In this document: one piece after another, positions 43,954 to 54,709 of the stretch | How positions within the stretch are numbered: the stretch's first letter is position 1 | Layout of the letters: each line of letters opens with the position of its first letter | Assembly: GCA_010093485.1 (NCBI GenBank) | Contig: MU001494.1 | Location: 604,805-668,804 of the forward strand | Length of the DNA stretch: 64,000 nt | Direction of reading: 5' to 3' | From: Karstenula rhodostoma CBS 690.94 | Lineage: Eukaryota; Ascomycota; Dothideomycetes; Pleosporales; Didymosphaeriaceae | Program-made: the position numbers and the translations under genes | Notes under the pieces: generated by a model | Databases searched by the model: none | What the model was told of the DNA's origin: nothing | The model's input: only the letters and a program-made list of their open reading frames with translations

Positions 43954-45035
43954 TCACAACACGGCGCTTGTCGCATCCCCAGTGACGATGTGAGCTTGAC
44001 TGTCGCGTACGACTTCCTGCAGCCACATGGGCATTCCGCGCAGAAGTGGTGCAAGTTTTGGGCCGAGGACCAGTTGACCGCTCTTGGTCGCAATAATCTA
44101 GTCTACCATGATCTTTGCAATGTCCTCGGGTTTTTTCAACGTGTTGCCATATTGCCTTTGTATCGTGACACTCAAGCGCGTCCTGATCCCCAGTGGGTAC
44201 ACGATTGACGTGTTGATCTGTGGACATTTATATCGATGTTTCAACTCCTGGGTCAAAGTCTCGTGAAAAGCCATCAGGCCAGCTTTCGTTGCAGCATAGT
44301 CTCCACAACCTGCCATGCCGACGAACGAAGCCATGCTGGAGGTAGCCATTACATGTCCTTTCTTCTTAGCGATCATGTCTGGGAGGAACTCTTGCACCGT
44401 AAACCAGTGACTGATCAGATTGAGCCCGACCAGGGTCTGCAGAAGCTTTGGCGAAAGATCGAGAATGCAGCTCGAGTTGCCTATCCCAGCATTGTTGATC
44501 AGGAGGGAGAACCATGGTCCGAGCGCAGTGCAGCAGCGGCTCTGTGTACAGCGTCCCGCGAAGTAAGATCGCATTGGTAGAAAGAGGCTAGACTGTTGCC
44601 ATCTATGTACGAGCAAAGTTAGCGGCGACTGCAAGCCTAAGTGTGGGTCGAGATGAAAGCCTGGCGCGCACCGTTCTGGGCAGCTTCGGACAACGGCTGG
44701 ATGTCAAGAACGGCGACCTTTACGCCATGCGAGGTCAGTTCGTTCACCACAGCAGCGCCGATGCCATGCGAGCCTCCAGTAACAACGGCAAGCTCCTTGT
44801 CCCACTGCCACGAGCTCTTGTCGTTGGCAAACATCCAGCGATTCTCGGCCCACGCGTTGAGAATGCTGTTGGTCTCGAGAACGAGGCAGGAGGCCAAGAC
44901 CCACTTCAGCACACGAACGAGAAGCATGGACTGTTCGCCCGAGAGGGGTAAGAGTGTCGACACGCTGAAAGAGGAAGAGGTTGTCGAAAATGCGACCTAG
45001 GCTCCAGCAAGCACCAGACCTCGCATGGTGGCCAT
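43954..45035 (-). pseudogene. Broken RDH10-type short-chain dehydrogenase
   Basis: Recognisable SDR16C/RDH10-like reductase with several lesions. From the ATG at 45035 the frame reads MATMRGLVLAGA, then an in-frame TAG at 44999-45001, after which the same frame continues into LLVRVLKWVLASCLVLETNS and AVVTGGSHGIGAAVV. An intron (44671-44588) joins to SFYQCDLTSRDAVHRAAAAL. A one-base deletion near 44501-44515 then shifts the frame before LLINNAGIGNSS. The catalytic region is intact (ATSSMASFVG, YAATKAG). A second TAG at 44098-44100 cuts a conserved-looking tail (IIATKSGQLVLGPKLAPLL) that would run to 43954. Three independent breaks argue against sequencing error alone. Confidence 0.7.
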
Positions 45036-45495
45036 GGTGACGCCGCTGGGCAGCAGACTGTCGAACAGCAATCCCGAGTCGCCAGAAGGATGAGTATCGC
45101 ACGTGTGGAGTGCCAAGATTCGTCTTGCGGCGAGTGAATGTGGAGCCAAGGACGCCTGAATGCTTCTGTTCACACGTACGCGGTGGAAGGTAGCCGGAGA
45201 TTACACCATGGAGGCAGACAGTGGGCGACGCAGGTACCAGCGCTGAGCAGCGTGAGACGGAGAGCACGCTTCCGGGCCTGACTGAGGGCGATGATGGAGC
45301 ACTGGGCGGACTTGTACGAGTTAGCCAGGAACGCGCCAGCCTAGCGCCTGCCTTACGAAGTCCGACGCGTGATGCTTGGCATTGCCGAATCAGCATCATC
45401 AGAATCTTCGGACATTGTCCTACGCCACCTTACACCCCCAGTGACCCCAGGCGTGTTTCAGAGCCTTCGCGCAATTGTCTGGAGCATCCTGCTGC
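45036..45495. other. Divergent promoter of SDR pseudogene and MTG2
   Basis: About 460 bases between a dead SDR and the Obg GTPase. Overlapping frames exist on both strands but none has domain support. Confidence 0.45.
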
Positions 45496-47226
45496 ATGCC
45501 GCTGGCCAGACTCCCGATCCGGCATTTCTGCCTCGGCAGCACCTTGACGCCGTTCCTATATCCTTCCTTGTCCGAAGCCTGCGCGCACTCGTTCGCCCGT
45601 CCATTCCTCGTCGCCAGACAAGCACGACCCGTAAGATGTAGTTCTTCCACCGCCGAGAGCGCAGGCGCTCAGTCCGAATCGCCCTACGACCAACCCTCCC
45701 ATCTCAATCCCACGCCGGACAACTACACGTTGACGCCCTTTGCCGACCGATGCATCCTGACAGTAGAAGCGGGCGCTGGTGGCCACGGCTGTGTGTCGTT
45801 CCTACGCGAGAAGTACATTGAAGAAGGTCCTGCCAACGGCGGAGATGGTGGCAGCGGTGGCAACGTATACATCCAGGCAGTGCGCGGCGAGACCTCGCTG
45901 CACAAGCTTGCCCGGCGGCGGCTCTTGAAAGCTGGCAGGGGCAAGAACGGTCAGGGGAAAGTGAAAGGCGGAGAGCGCGGCGCAGACGTCCTCATTACAG
46001 TGCCCGTGGGCACCATTGTGCGCGAGATACAGCGGCAGGACCCGATAGCAGACGAAATCGCAGAGCAGGAGCGACTCGATCGCGGCCGCCCGCGCTGGCG
46101 CAAACCGAAGGCCGAGGAAAAGGAGAGGCAGCTCGAAGACGATGTAGAGCAGGGCGTCTATAGAAAGGACAAATGGCTGGTGTTCCCTGGTATGGTGCCA
46201 TCGGAACTCAACAGACTGTCCTTCCCGCCTCTGCCGCCGCCCCGGAAGTCGCATCTGGCCGCACTCCAACAACAAGCTCCCATATGGCTTGATCTGGACA
46301 AACACATGGAAACTCCCATGCTTCTCGCTGCTGGAGCCATGGGCGGTCTGGGCAATCCTCACTTCGTTCTGCCCAACCAATATCGCCCGATGATGGCGAC
46401 AAGAGGCGATACGGGCATGAAGCTGTCGCTGCAGCTGGAACTGAAGATATTGGCAGATCTTGGGCTTGTAGGTCTGCCCAATGCGGGGAAGAGCACATTG
46501 CTGCGAGCATTGAGCAACAGCCGAGCTCGCGTGGGCAATTGGGCCTTTACGACCTTGCAGCCGAACGTAGGTACCGTTGTGCTGGACGACCACAAGGGCC
46601 GACCCAAAGTCATCAAAAGGGGGCGAGACGGTTTGCTGCGCGACAACTTCACGATTGCTGACGTGCCTGGGTTGATCGAAGATGCGCACCTTGATAAAGG
46701 TCTGGGTCTCGGTTTCCTGCGCCATGTTGAAAGAGCTGCCGTTCTTGCGTTTGTCATCGACTTGTCCGCTGGCGATGCTGTCCAGGCTTTGAAACTTCTC
46801 TGGCGCGAAGTATCCGAGTACGAGACAATGCGAGGCAAAGAGCTTAACGCCGAGACGGAGCGCCGCATGGATCAAATGGTAACCTACCAGCCTCCAGGAC
46901 GTCGCTCTACACCTAGCGACCCAGCAGACATGCTTGACTCGCCAGACTTCGACACATCGCTCGAGCCTCTAGAGTTCATCCCTACCACCCCCATCTCAGC
47001 GAAGCCGTGGTTCGTGATCGCGACGAAGGCCGACTTGCCGGAGACTCAGGACAACTACCAACAGCTGCAACAGTATCTGGGCGCTGTTAACAAGATGGCG
47101 GAACCGCACCCCAGTGGGCGCAAGAACGCTTGGAAGAAGGACATCCAGGCGGTTCCTGTGAGCGCCATTAAAGCTGAGGGCGTGGAGGTCATACCCCAGC
47201 TGGTGATGGATCTTCTAGAAGAATAA
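45496..47226 (+). CDS. MTG2: Mitochondrial Obg-family GTPase
   Basis: GTPase needed for assembly of the large mitochondrial ribosomal subunit. A single exon encodes 576 residues. The ATG at 45496 begins a basic, hydroxylated presequence (MPLARLPIRHFCLGSTLTPF). The Gly-rich Obg fold follows (EAGAGGHGCVSFLREKYIEE, NGGDGGSGGNVYIQ), interrupted by a fungal-type charged insertion of about 110 residues. The G domain has G1 GLPNAGKST, G3 DVPGLIE and G4 as TKAD rather than NKxD, a change seen in some Obg-like proteins. A second, Pro-rich insertion lies between G3 and G4. No introns. It shares its promoter with the SDR pseudogene. Confidence 0.92.
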   Translation: MPLARLPIRHFCLGSTLTPFLYPSLSEACAHSFARPFLVARQARPVRCSSSTAESAGAQSESPYDQPSHLNPTPDNYTLTPFADRCILTVEAGAGGHGCVSFLREKYIEEGPANGGDGGSGGNVYIQAVRGETSLHKLARRRLLKAGRGKNGQGKVKGGERGADVLITVPVGTIVREIQRQDPIADEIAEQERLDRGRPRWRKPKAEEKERQLEDDVEQGVYRKDKWLVFPGMVPSELNRLSFPPLPPPRKSHLAALQQQAPIWLDLDKHMETPMLLAAGAMGGLGNPHFVLPNQYRPMMATRGDTGMKLSLQLELKILADLGLVGLPNAGKSTLLRALSNSRARVGNWAFTTLQPNVGTVVLDDHKGRPKVIKRGRDGLLRDNFTIADVPGLIEDAHLDKGLGLGFLRHVERAAVLAFVIDLSAGDAVQALKLLWREVSEYETMRGKELNAETERRMDQMVTYQPPGRRSTPSDPADMLDSPDFDTSLEPLEFIPTTPISAKPWFVIATKADLPETQDNYQQLQQYLGAVNKMAEPHPSGRKNAWKKDIQAVPVSAIKAEGVEVIPQLVMDLLEE

Positions 47227-48451
47227 GATACCCCTCTCAATATATTCTCAATTTGTACGACCAGATGTTTGCATCACGTCACTGACAGTGACTTTGCTGA
47301 AGTCTCTCAATGCCCTTCATGCTTGCTCTCGCACGAACACGGAGTCAAGGTTCGAAGATCCAAACTCCATGCCAACTGCCTATGTACACTAGCATGACTT
47401 GGAATCCAACGTGTGTCCAAACCCGTGACCTGGTACGTCCACGCGAGTCGCCAGCTGACAAACCCCTATCTCATATGCGCCCACGGGTCTTCCGCACGTA
47501 CTACACCAAACCCACAATAAGCCCGCGTCCATTTCCCCCATATATGCCTCCCGTTCCACCGCCGCCGCCGCCGCCCATCTCCGCCACTTTCGCTTACCGC
47601 ACCCACTGCCAGCCTGCTGGTACGCGCCTGCCGTCCTACGGCCTGCCAAGCGATCTTACGCATCATCTCCGGCACACCCCTGCACGCATGTAAGCGAGCT
47701 GGGATGGGCAGAGGACTGTGTGGGTGAGATGGCAGAAGATATGAGAGGGTGATGATGTGTACGCTAGGTAGGAGGAGGTGGGGAAGCTGAAGGCTTGTTA
47801 AGAACGAGGACGAGATGGCGTTCAAATGTCGTCCACCCTACCAACGGAGCTGTCTGTTGTGCCAGACGATGCCTTGAAACATCATTCCACTATACACGAA
47901 TCTTCTTGGTCGAGACGGCCGCTAGTGCTCTCCAACATCGTTTCTCGCGCACACATCGCAATGGTCTGGGCATAGGTGTCGCCAGGGAGTTTTGCAAACC
48001 ACTGCCGGCGCTTGACGACTGAGGTTCGGTCTCTCTCAGCCCGTCCAGCTTATATGCTTACGGCGTTGGGATGTTCTTGTAGAAGGGATTTAACAAGGGT
48101 GGAGGTAGTTATGGTGGGGAGTTGTACCACCCACCGCAACTTCAATTCCTTGAGATATTCTCCATGTTTGATATGGGCATCATACATATCGCACATGATG
48201 AAGAAGCAAACCCAAATGAGGCCAAAAAAAAAAGCGAGCTGATGCGTTGGCTCAAATGCCGGTAATCCTGCGAGCCCGTAGTTTTGAACGAGCTGGGAAG
48301 CTTGTGGGTAGAGAACATTTTTAGAATGTAGTTATTATACATGTATTCAAGATATCTAAAAATAGTGAGAGGGCTGGTTCCGAGTGTGGGTGCGTAGGCG
48401 TTGGCTCATCCAACCGAAACAGGGGCAAAAAATAGACGGACATGCAGGAGC
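47227..48451. other. Intergenic 1.2 kb
   Basis: Between MTG2 and the tRNA gene. A CCG trinucleotide run near 47560-47575 and a poly-A run near 48226 are the only features. No coding sequence supported. Confidence 0.45.
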
Positions 48452-48455
48452 AAAA
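48452..48455 (-). terminator. RNA polymerase III T-run
   Basis: TTTT on the minus strand just beyond the 3' end of the tRNA gene, a standard Pol III stop signal. Confidence 0.5.
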
Positions 48456-48464
48456 GAAACATTT

Positions 48465-48553
48465 TCCGACACCGGGAATCGAACCCGGGCCACATCGGTA
48501 CCACTCCGAAGAGAGATGAGAGCGATGTATCCTAGCCACTAGACCATATCGGA
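48465..48553 (-). tRNA. tRNA-Glu (anticodon CTC) with intron
   Basis: The minus strand folds as a tRNA: acceptor TCCGATA/TGTCGGA, D arm TGGTCTAGTGGCTAGGATA, anticodon stem CATCG/CGATG with loop containing CTC at 34-36 (plus-strand 48518-48520), and T arm CCCGGGTTCGATTCCCGG. An 18-base intron at 48499-48516 interrupts the loop after position 37, the canonical site for nuclear tRNA introns. The mature length is about 71 bases before CCA addition. Confidence 0.9.
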
Positions 48554-49333
48554 TGTTGGTTGGTGAATTGGTGAAAACGATTGCAGCGGGTTTATATATA
48601 TAACAGTTAATCTAAGTCACTGACCGAAAGGCAGCGCAAGATCACGGAAAAGAGCTCTGCTAGAGCGGTTAGAGCTAGGCGGTGTGGCAGAACGTAAGTA
48701 TTCCTACTTAGCGAACCGAGGGTGCCGGAGGGCACGACTGGGGCTAGTCCCTCAGCATCCTGGAACTAAACATCAATTGTTCGGACGGGGGGCCATTGAC
48801 TATCATTATTAAGTTATTCAATTTAAAGACTTAAACCAATTTGAGATCCTATAGTTTCTTGATGTCGTAATTGACAGGAAGATGTTGCCCATCTTTTTGA
48901 CATAGAAAAACGTCACATCGAAGATCAAAATAAATCGCCACATCTAACAGGAAGATGCCGCGGTACATTCCGCTTGAGTAAAGCATCTATCCAGGGTTTG
49001 AAATGTTATATAATGAGTTCAGGTGCATTTTCTTGCAAGTTACCGTTTCCTACAAGCAAGCGCGTCTACCACAGATTCTTAGCTATTCTTAATGACAAGA
49101 TTGCGATCTCGAAAACAATTATGAAACACCCCGAGCGCCTAATTTGATCGGAACACATCTAACAAGTCACTCGTCAGCTTTTTGAAGTGAGTAAAAAAAC
49201 AGGGATAGGTAGGTAAAGCGCGGAGGTGTGACTCTTCCCCGAAGCCGCTACCAGACCCCGCGACGTGCTACAAAAAGTTGCCCCGCGCCTTCTGACGCAA
49301 CACCAACCCTCCGCAACCAAACACATAGCCAAC
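48554..49333. other. AT-rich region between tRNA and HIS5
   Basis: About 780 bases, clearly AT-rich from 48780 to 49170. A short motif, ACAGGAAGATG, occurs twice (about 48876 and 48948). It could be a mutated transposon remnant, since such elements favour tRNA flanks, but no terminal repeats or coding sequence are visible. Confidence 0.4.
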
Positions 49334-50745
49334 ATGGCCTCGAGAACATCAGCGTTCGACTTGTCAAAATGCGCCCGACCAAACATCCTCGCATTGGAGC
49401 CATACCGCTGCGCGCGCGAGTACGTCGGCTTGTGAGGCTGTGATCGAGCCACAACTTATACGGCGCAGTGACTACAAAGACGACGGCACAAACATTCTTC
49501 TCGACGCGAATGAGAACGCGATTGGTCCGGGGCTCGCGCTCAACAAGGATGGAAAGCTCACGAACGGCGCGTCAAATGGCTCAGGGCCGGCCATTGACAT
49601 CGACTTGCTCGGTCTCAATCGATATCCCGATCCGTAAGTGGTCTTACCTTTGTGCACAGCAACGGGAGCTGACAACATGTCCAAGCCACCAAATAGAACT
49701 TAAGCAAGCCCTCTGCAACCTCCGCAATTTCAAAGTCCACACCTCGAAAACGCTCACTCCCGCCTCGCTCTTCGTTGGCGTCGGCTCAGACGAAGCTATC
49801 GATGCGCTCCTCCGCGCCTTCTGTGTCCCGGGCAAGGACAAGATCCTCGTGTGCCCGCCTACGTACGGCATGTACAGCGTCTCCGCACAAGTCAACGACG
49901 TCGCGCTTGTGAAAGTACCCCTACAGATACCAGGCTTCCAGCTTGACGTGCCTGCGATAAAGGACGCGTTAGCGAAGGACCCGAGCATCAAACTGGCATA
50001 CCTCTGCTCGCCGGGCAACCCAACCGGCGCAGTGTTGAAGAAAGAGGACATCAAGCAGATACTGGAGCACGAGAGCTGGAACGGCGTCGTGGTGGTGGAC
50101 GAGGCGTACATTGACTTTGCGCCCGACAACGCGAGTCTGGCAGAATGGGTAACGGAGTGGCCGAACTTGGTGGTTATGCAGACGCTTTCGAAAGGGTTCG
50201 GACTCGCAGGTATACGGTTGGGCGCCGTGTTCACAGACCCTGCGATCGCACGGATACTCAACTCGCTGAAGGCGCCGTACAATATCTCCAACCCGACCAG
50301 CCAACTCGCGCGCGCGGCGCTGGACCCGAAACACTTGGAGGTCATGTACAAGAACAAGGATTTGATTGTGAAGCAGAGGGAAAGGCTGCTCGCGGAGCTT
50401 CCTAAGATACCCGGTATTGGCAAGTTCATTGGAGGCGAGGAGTCAAATTTCCTGCTCTTCGAAATGCTGGATACGCCTGCGGATCAAGGTGGCAAACCCT
50501 CAAACGAAACGGCGTTGGCTGTTTATGAGGGATTGGCCGAAGAGAAGGGAGTTGTGGTGCGGTTCCGAGGAAAGGAGTATGGATGCTTGGGCTGCTTGAG
50601 GATTACGGTTGGCTCGGAGAAGGAAGTGGACCGTTTCTTGGAGGAGATCAAGGTCGTTTTGCAGAACATCTTCACCAAGTCTGTGAAGCCGGGAGCCAAG
50701 GCGGAAGAGAAGAGGGAAAATGAAGCCAATGACGTCGTGGCGTAG
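49334..50745 (+). CDS. HIS5: Histidinol-phosphate aminotransferase
   Basis: PLP enzyme converting imidazole-acetol phosphate and glutamate to histidinol phosphate in histidine synthesis. Three exons (49334-49419, 49469-49633, 49686-50745) give 436 residues, within the fungal range. Exon 1 carries ARPNILALEPYRCARD and exon 2 DGTNILLDANENAIGPG, the class I/II aminotransferase start. Conserved blocks follow: FVGVGSDEAIDALLRAF, CSPGNPTGAVLKKED, VVVDEAYIDFA and QTLSKGFGLAGIRLG, with the PLP-binding Lys in SKGFG. Both introns preserve these motifs. A separate presequence is not obvious, consistent with a cytosolic enzyme. Confidence 0.95.
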
Positions 50746-52936
50746 ATCCTCTGTACACCATCAACTTCCGTTCTCACTTCTTTCTAAACGATTGACTCGG
50801 CCTTAGACATCTAGACCAAGCGATAATTACCTATCACCTCGAACAAAACTCGACCCTTCCATCACACCCGTTCTCAACTATCGCACACGAGAACAGACCA
50901 CAACCTCTGCCCAACAACCCTGCTCATCCTTCCCTCCAATAACACCGATTGTTGACTCTCCGCGCGCATTTGCAAGCCGTGGCAAAACGTAGTACAGGTG
51001 CTCGGCAGGGTGCCAAAACACCATGCATTAACACCAACCCCTCCAACCTTACCTACCCTAACACCAACCACCCATTTTTCCCCATGGAACTTCATGACCC
51101 AATCTTCCAGTGGAAACTGTGCCCCATTCTCGTACATTTCCACATCCAGACTCTGAAGCTCAAGCCCCGTCTCAAGCTGAACACCAGGATCGATCGTCGT
51201 CAACATGGACCGGAACTTATCCGCGCTCGCACAATTCCCCTTGACGTTCGGGAGTTGGCATTAAGTCACACGCTGGGCGGGAGGAAGGGCTTTCCACCCC
51301 GCACCGGTGCTTCTACCAGCTTATGCGCAAGCTCCGCGTAGACCTTTCCATACGTTGGCATCGGCCTATCCCAGATGGTCCTCACGCCATCGTGTGCTGA
51401 GAACGCGAGCGCAGGGACGCCGTGCTCGCGGCGTACATGGTTACGTTGTCCGTGCCGGAGCCGGAGCCGTAGACCTGCTAGCCTATATCATATCCGACGT
51501 TTATCTCTGCGACAACGAGTTCGGCGGGAGACGTCGTGTTCCAGAGCGGGGGCGCGGACGCTGGTGCCGCTGTAGGAGTTTACGTAATTAAGGCCGGGGT
51601 TGGAGTGTTGTGGCCGACGGCTGGGAGAGGGGACAGGAGTTGTATTCGTAATCGTGGTGATTGGGAAGGGGTCTGGCGCCACATTGTGGCCGGTCGGCGG
51701 GTGTCAGGCGGAAGAGGAGAGCGTGAGCACTGGCCTTGGCCTTGGCCCAGCCGTCGTCGTCGGATTGGGGTATTCTGAGGGATTAAGCACGCTGTATAGG
51801 TGGGGATGCGGCAATGCTGCCGCAAAAGAAAGTCGCAGCAACTAGTAACTGGAGCTGCATTTTTGGCAGCAAAAGATTATAGACAAAGGTACGATAAGGA
51901 TCATATCGTGGTGCCTAACGGATTCCACCATTCCCAACACGCTTTGGAACTGCTTCATTGTTTATCGAGCCGTCGAAGACCACAGCTGCAGGACACCATT
52001 AATCCATTTCCACTGCACGATGGACAACAGTCAATGCGGGCCTGCACATGATCCATCAAAGAGTTTCTTTTGTAAAAGACATATTGGTACTGGGATGAGA
52101 ACCTTCGTTGAGGTGCAGGGACTGTCTTGGTGCTTTACTTTACTGGAGAGTCTCGAAAGTTGGTACCTTAGCGCGTTCCACTAGACGCGCGCCAATGTTC
52201 CTTTTTACTGTCATACACACTCATCGACGCCTCTGATGCTACATGCATGCCCACGGAGACGTGCACAGAGTATGCCAGCTTCACCATGCTCTCCGACACC
52301 GGCCAGTGTTCGGCCATACGGGGGCCATCGTCGAACTCAACCCGACGCCTGGATCGTCCAAAACCAGCAAGCGTAAGAAGTAGTACACCGAGAACGAAAA
52401 CAAGTTATCGTTGATTCGTTGTTCCAAGTCCAACCGTGCTTGCAACCAAGTCCCTGAAAGGCCTCTGCAACACCACCATGCTTAAGAAAACCGTCGTGAG
52501 ACTTACGTCACAACAACCCTGTGCAACATTCGTCGCCTATCAAACAACCTTGGGGTGGTATAATATCGGATCAAGCTGTCTCCCACATGGTCAGCCCGGA
52601 AACCGCGAGGCGACCACGGCTTCAGACGGTTGCACATGCGCAAAGTGTTCTGACGGATGCAGCGGAGACCCACACACGACCAGGGTTCACCCGCGCCACT
52701 AACGTGCGCCGATACTACGCTGCAATGAAGAGCATCTGAATAGGAAATTGCTCTCTACTAACGGCTACCTGCTGCAATCGCTCTGACAGATTGAAATTCT
52801 CTCCGTTTCAGCCATAGTTTTCCACTTACCGAATGCATGGCACGGTCACTAGGGTTACTCGAGGTTTTCATGTACCAATGTTCCTTATCATTTGTCGACA
52901 AGACATTTCCAGCATCGTTCAGACACTCTTGAAATC
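50746..52936. other. Gene-poor 2.2 kb intergenic
   Basis: No coding sequence supported. A 6-bp inverted repeat GCGCGT-N8-ACGCGC lies near 52172-52191 with tRNA-like words around it, but no cloverleaf could be built. Overlapping open frames near 51300-51850 are compositional. Confidence 0.45.
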
Positions 52937-54337
52937 ATGTCATTAGATGATAATACCCGGGGTCGGCAGGCCGTCATCCTCTCGAGTGTGTTCAGCGCTC
53001 TCGCTATCTTCACGGTGCTTTTGCGTTTGTATACTCGCTTATTCGTCATTCGTTGTCCTGGGGTTGAAGATTACTTCATTTCTATTGCTCTGGTATGGCA
53101 TTCAAATCTTGAAGAAGCATGGCTAACGCAATCCTAGGTATGCTCCATCGGCCTCACCATCTGCATTGGCATTCGTGAGTACCCTCGCTACACTCAGTAC
53201 AAGAGAGGAACCAACCTGTGACAGAAACCCAATATGGAATGGGTCTGCATATATGGGACTTGCAGCCTGCGGATTCGCTACATTCGCTGAAGGTACGCCC
53301 ACTCATCCAATGCTGCTGCAACGGCTGATTTTCTCGCCAAGGCTTTCTACGCGAGTCTCATTGTTTACTACCTTTCACTCGGCTTTACGAAGGTCTCGAT
53401 TCTTCTACAGTATCGTCGTGTATTCTCCACGAAGAAGTTCCAGATCGCTTGCTGGGCTATCATGGTGGTCGTCATGATTTACGCTTTCTGGACAGTATTG
53501 AGCAGCATATTTGGATGCAAGCCAATCCAAGCCTTCTGGACGCTGAAGCACCCGTTCAAATGTCTAAACCAAGCCACGGTGTGGTTTTTCAACGGCGCCA
53601 TGAACATCTTGACAGACCTGGCCATTATTGTCCTCCCAATGCCAGTCATTCGCAAGCTCAATCTCCCCCGGAGGCAGAAGCAGGCGCTCGTGGGAATATT
53701 CGCTATCGGTGGCTTGTAAGTGGACCCAATACTTTTTTCAACACGTTTTCGGTCGTGCATGGGGTATGATCCTCTGTTGCAGGCTAGGCCTTCAAAGCTG
53801 TGACTGTCATACGGTACACTGCATCATCGGCGCGCTTCAAGAGTGCAGCCCCGCAAACCCACTCCAACCTGCCCAGCATTCGATCTTGGCCTTCTTAGCT
53901 GACGGTGATGTTGTAGCGTCTGCTTGGTGTCTATACTACGACTTCAATCGCTCGTGGCGATTTCCAACTCATCTGACCCCACCTATAATAACCCGCCTGC
54001 GGCAACGTGGTCGTCCATCGAGGCCAACATCGGCATTATATGCTCCTGCCTCCCCTGCCTGCGTCCTCTCGTGACTCGCTACCTGCCGGCCATCTTCTCG
54101 AACACGTCTAGTCGCTCTGGGCAGAGCGGCGAATCCAAAGAAGCCCGTCGTGGATCACGCACTACATTCAGTAGGCGTACAGGCGAAGCGAGCACAACTG
54201 TTTCTACCGTGAAGTCGGAAGAAATGTTCGATCTGAATCAGTTTGACGACAGAGAGTCGATCATCCGAGTTGTGAGGGAAGTCCATGTCACTGTCGAGAA
54301 CAGACTGAGTGGGGTGCATGCGAGAGAAGGAGTGTGA
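52937..54337 (+). CDS. Rhodopsin-like integral membrane protein (second)
   Basis: Second member of the fungal rhodopsin/SAT4-type family in this window; 351 residues from five exons (52937-53092, 53138-53174, 53225-53292, 53342-53715, 53917-54337). Family marks: helix AVILSSVFSALAIFTVLLRL, GVEDYFISIAL, QTQYGMGLHIWDLQ, KAFYASLIVYYLSLGFTKVS, ILLQYRRVFSTKKFQ, WFFNGAMNILTDLAIIVLPM and WSSIEANIGIICSCLPCLRP. The last intron is long (201 bases); using it avoids an apparent frameshift near 53790. A Ser/Arg-rich cytoplasmic tail ends the protein. The gene is remote from the terpene cluster and has no obvious partner. Confidence 0.88.
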
Positions 54338-54709
54338 GTGCAGGTGCTCTATCCAGACTCCTGCACGCTCTCGGTGAAAATGCTTTGCTGTCCATATTCT
54401 GATGCTGCTGGCGGCTTACGACGTTTTCGGCGACACGAAGAAATCTTCCTGGTCGGAAACTACGACTAGTATGGCCTGTATCATATGATTTCAACAATTA
54501 AAAAAAGGAAGTCCGACTTGGAGTGCATGCTTCGGCCTTGACCACGTGAATCTAGCTACAACGCATGACTCAACTCTTACGTTGACCCACCAGCCCTTAC
54601 CTGCAACCAACTCTCACAAACAAAGCTGGAAGTAATCAATCTCGGGTAGCCAGACATTATCCAGTCCATCACCTTCGTTCTGCCGTGCAATTTACTAGAG
54701 GTAGCCCTG
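54338..54709. other. Promoter of the Thg1-like gene
   Basis: About 370 bases downstream of the rhodopsin-like gene. Nothing coding. Confidence 0.45.

Noticed and set aside
45802..46875. 357-codon minus-strand frame over MTG2
   Set aside because: Antisense shadow of the Obg GTPase, whose motifs are unequivocal on the + strand.
52172..52191. GC-rich inverted repeat with tRNA-like flanks
   Set aside because: A 6-bp stem alone can occur by chance, and no cloverleaf or T-arm could be completed.
53716..53916. Apparent frameshift in the second rhodopsin-like gene
   Set aside because: Using the acceptor just before 53917 makes a 201-base intron and yields the family-like sequence IGGF-VCLVSILRLQSL with no break, so no frameshift is needed.
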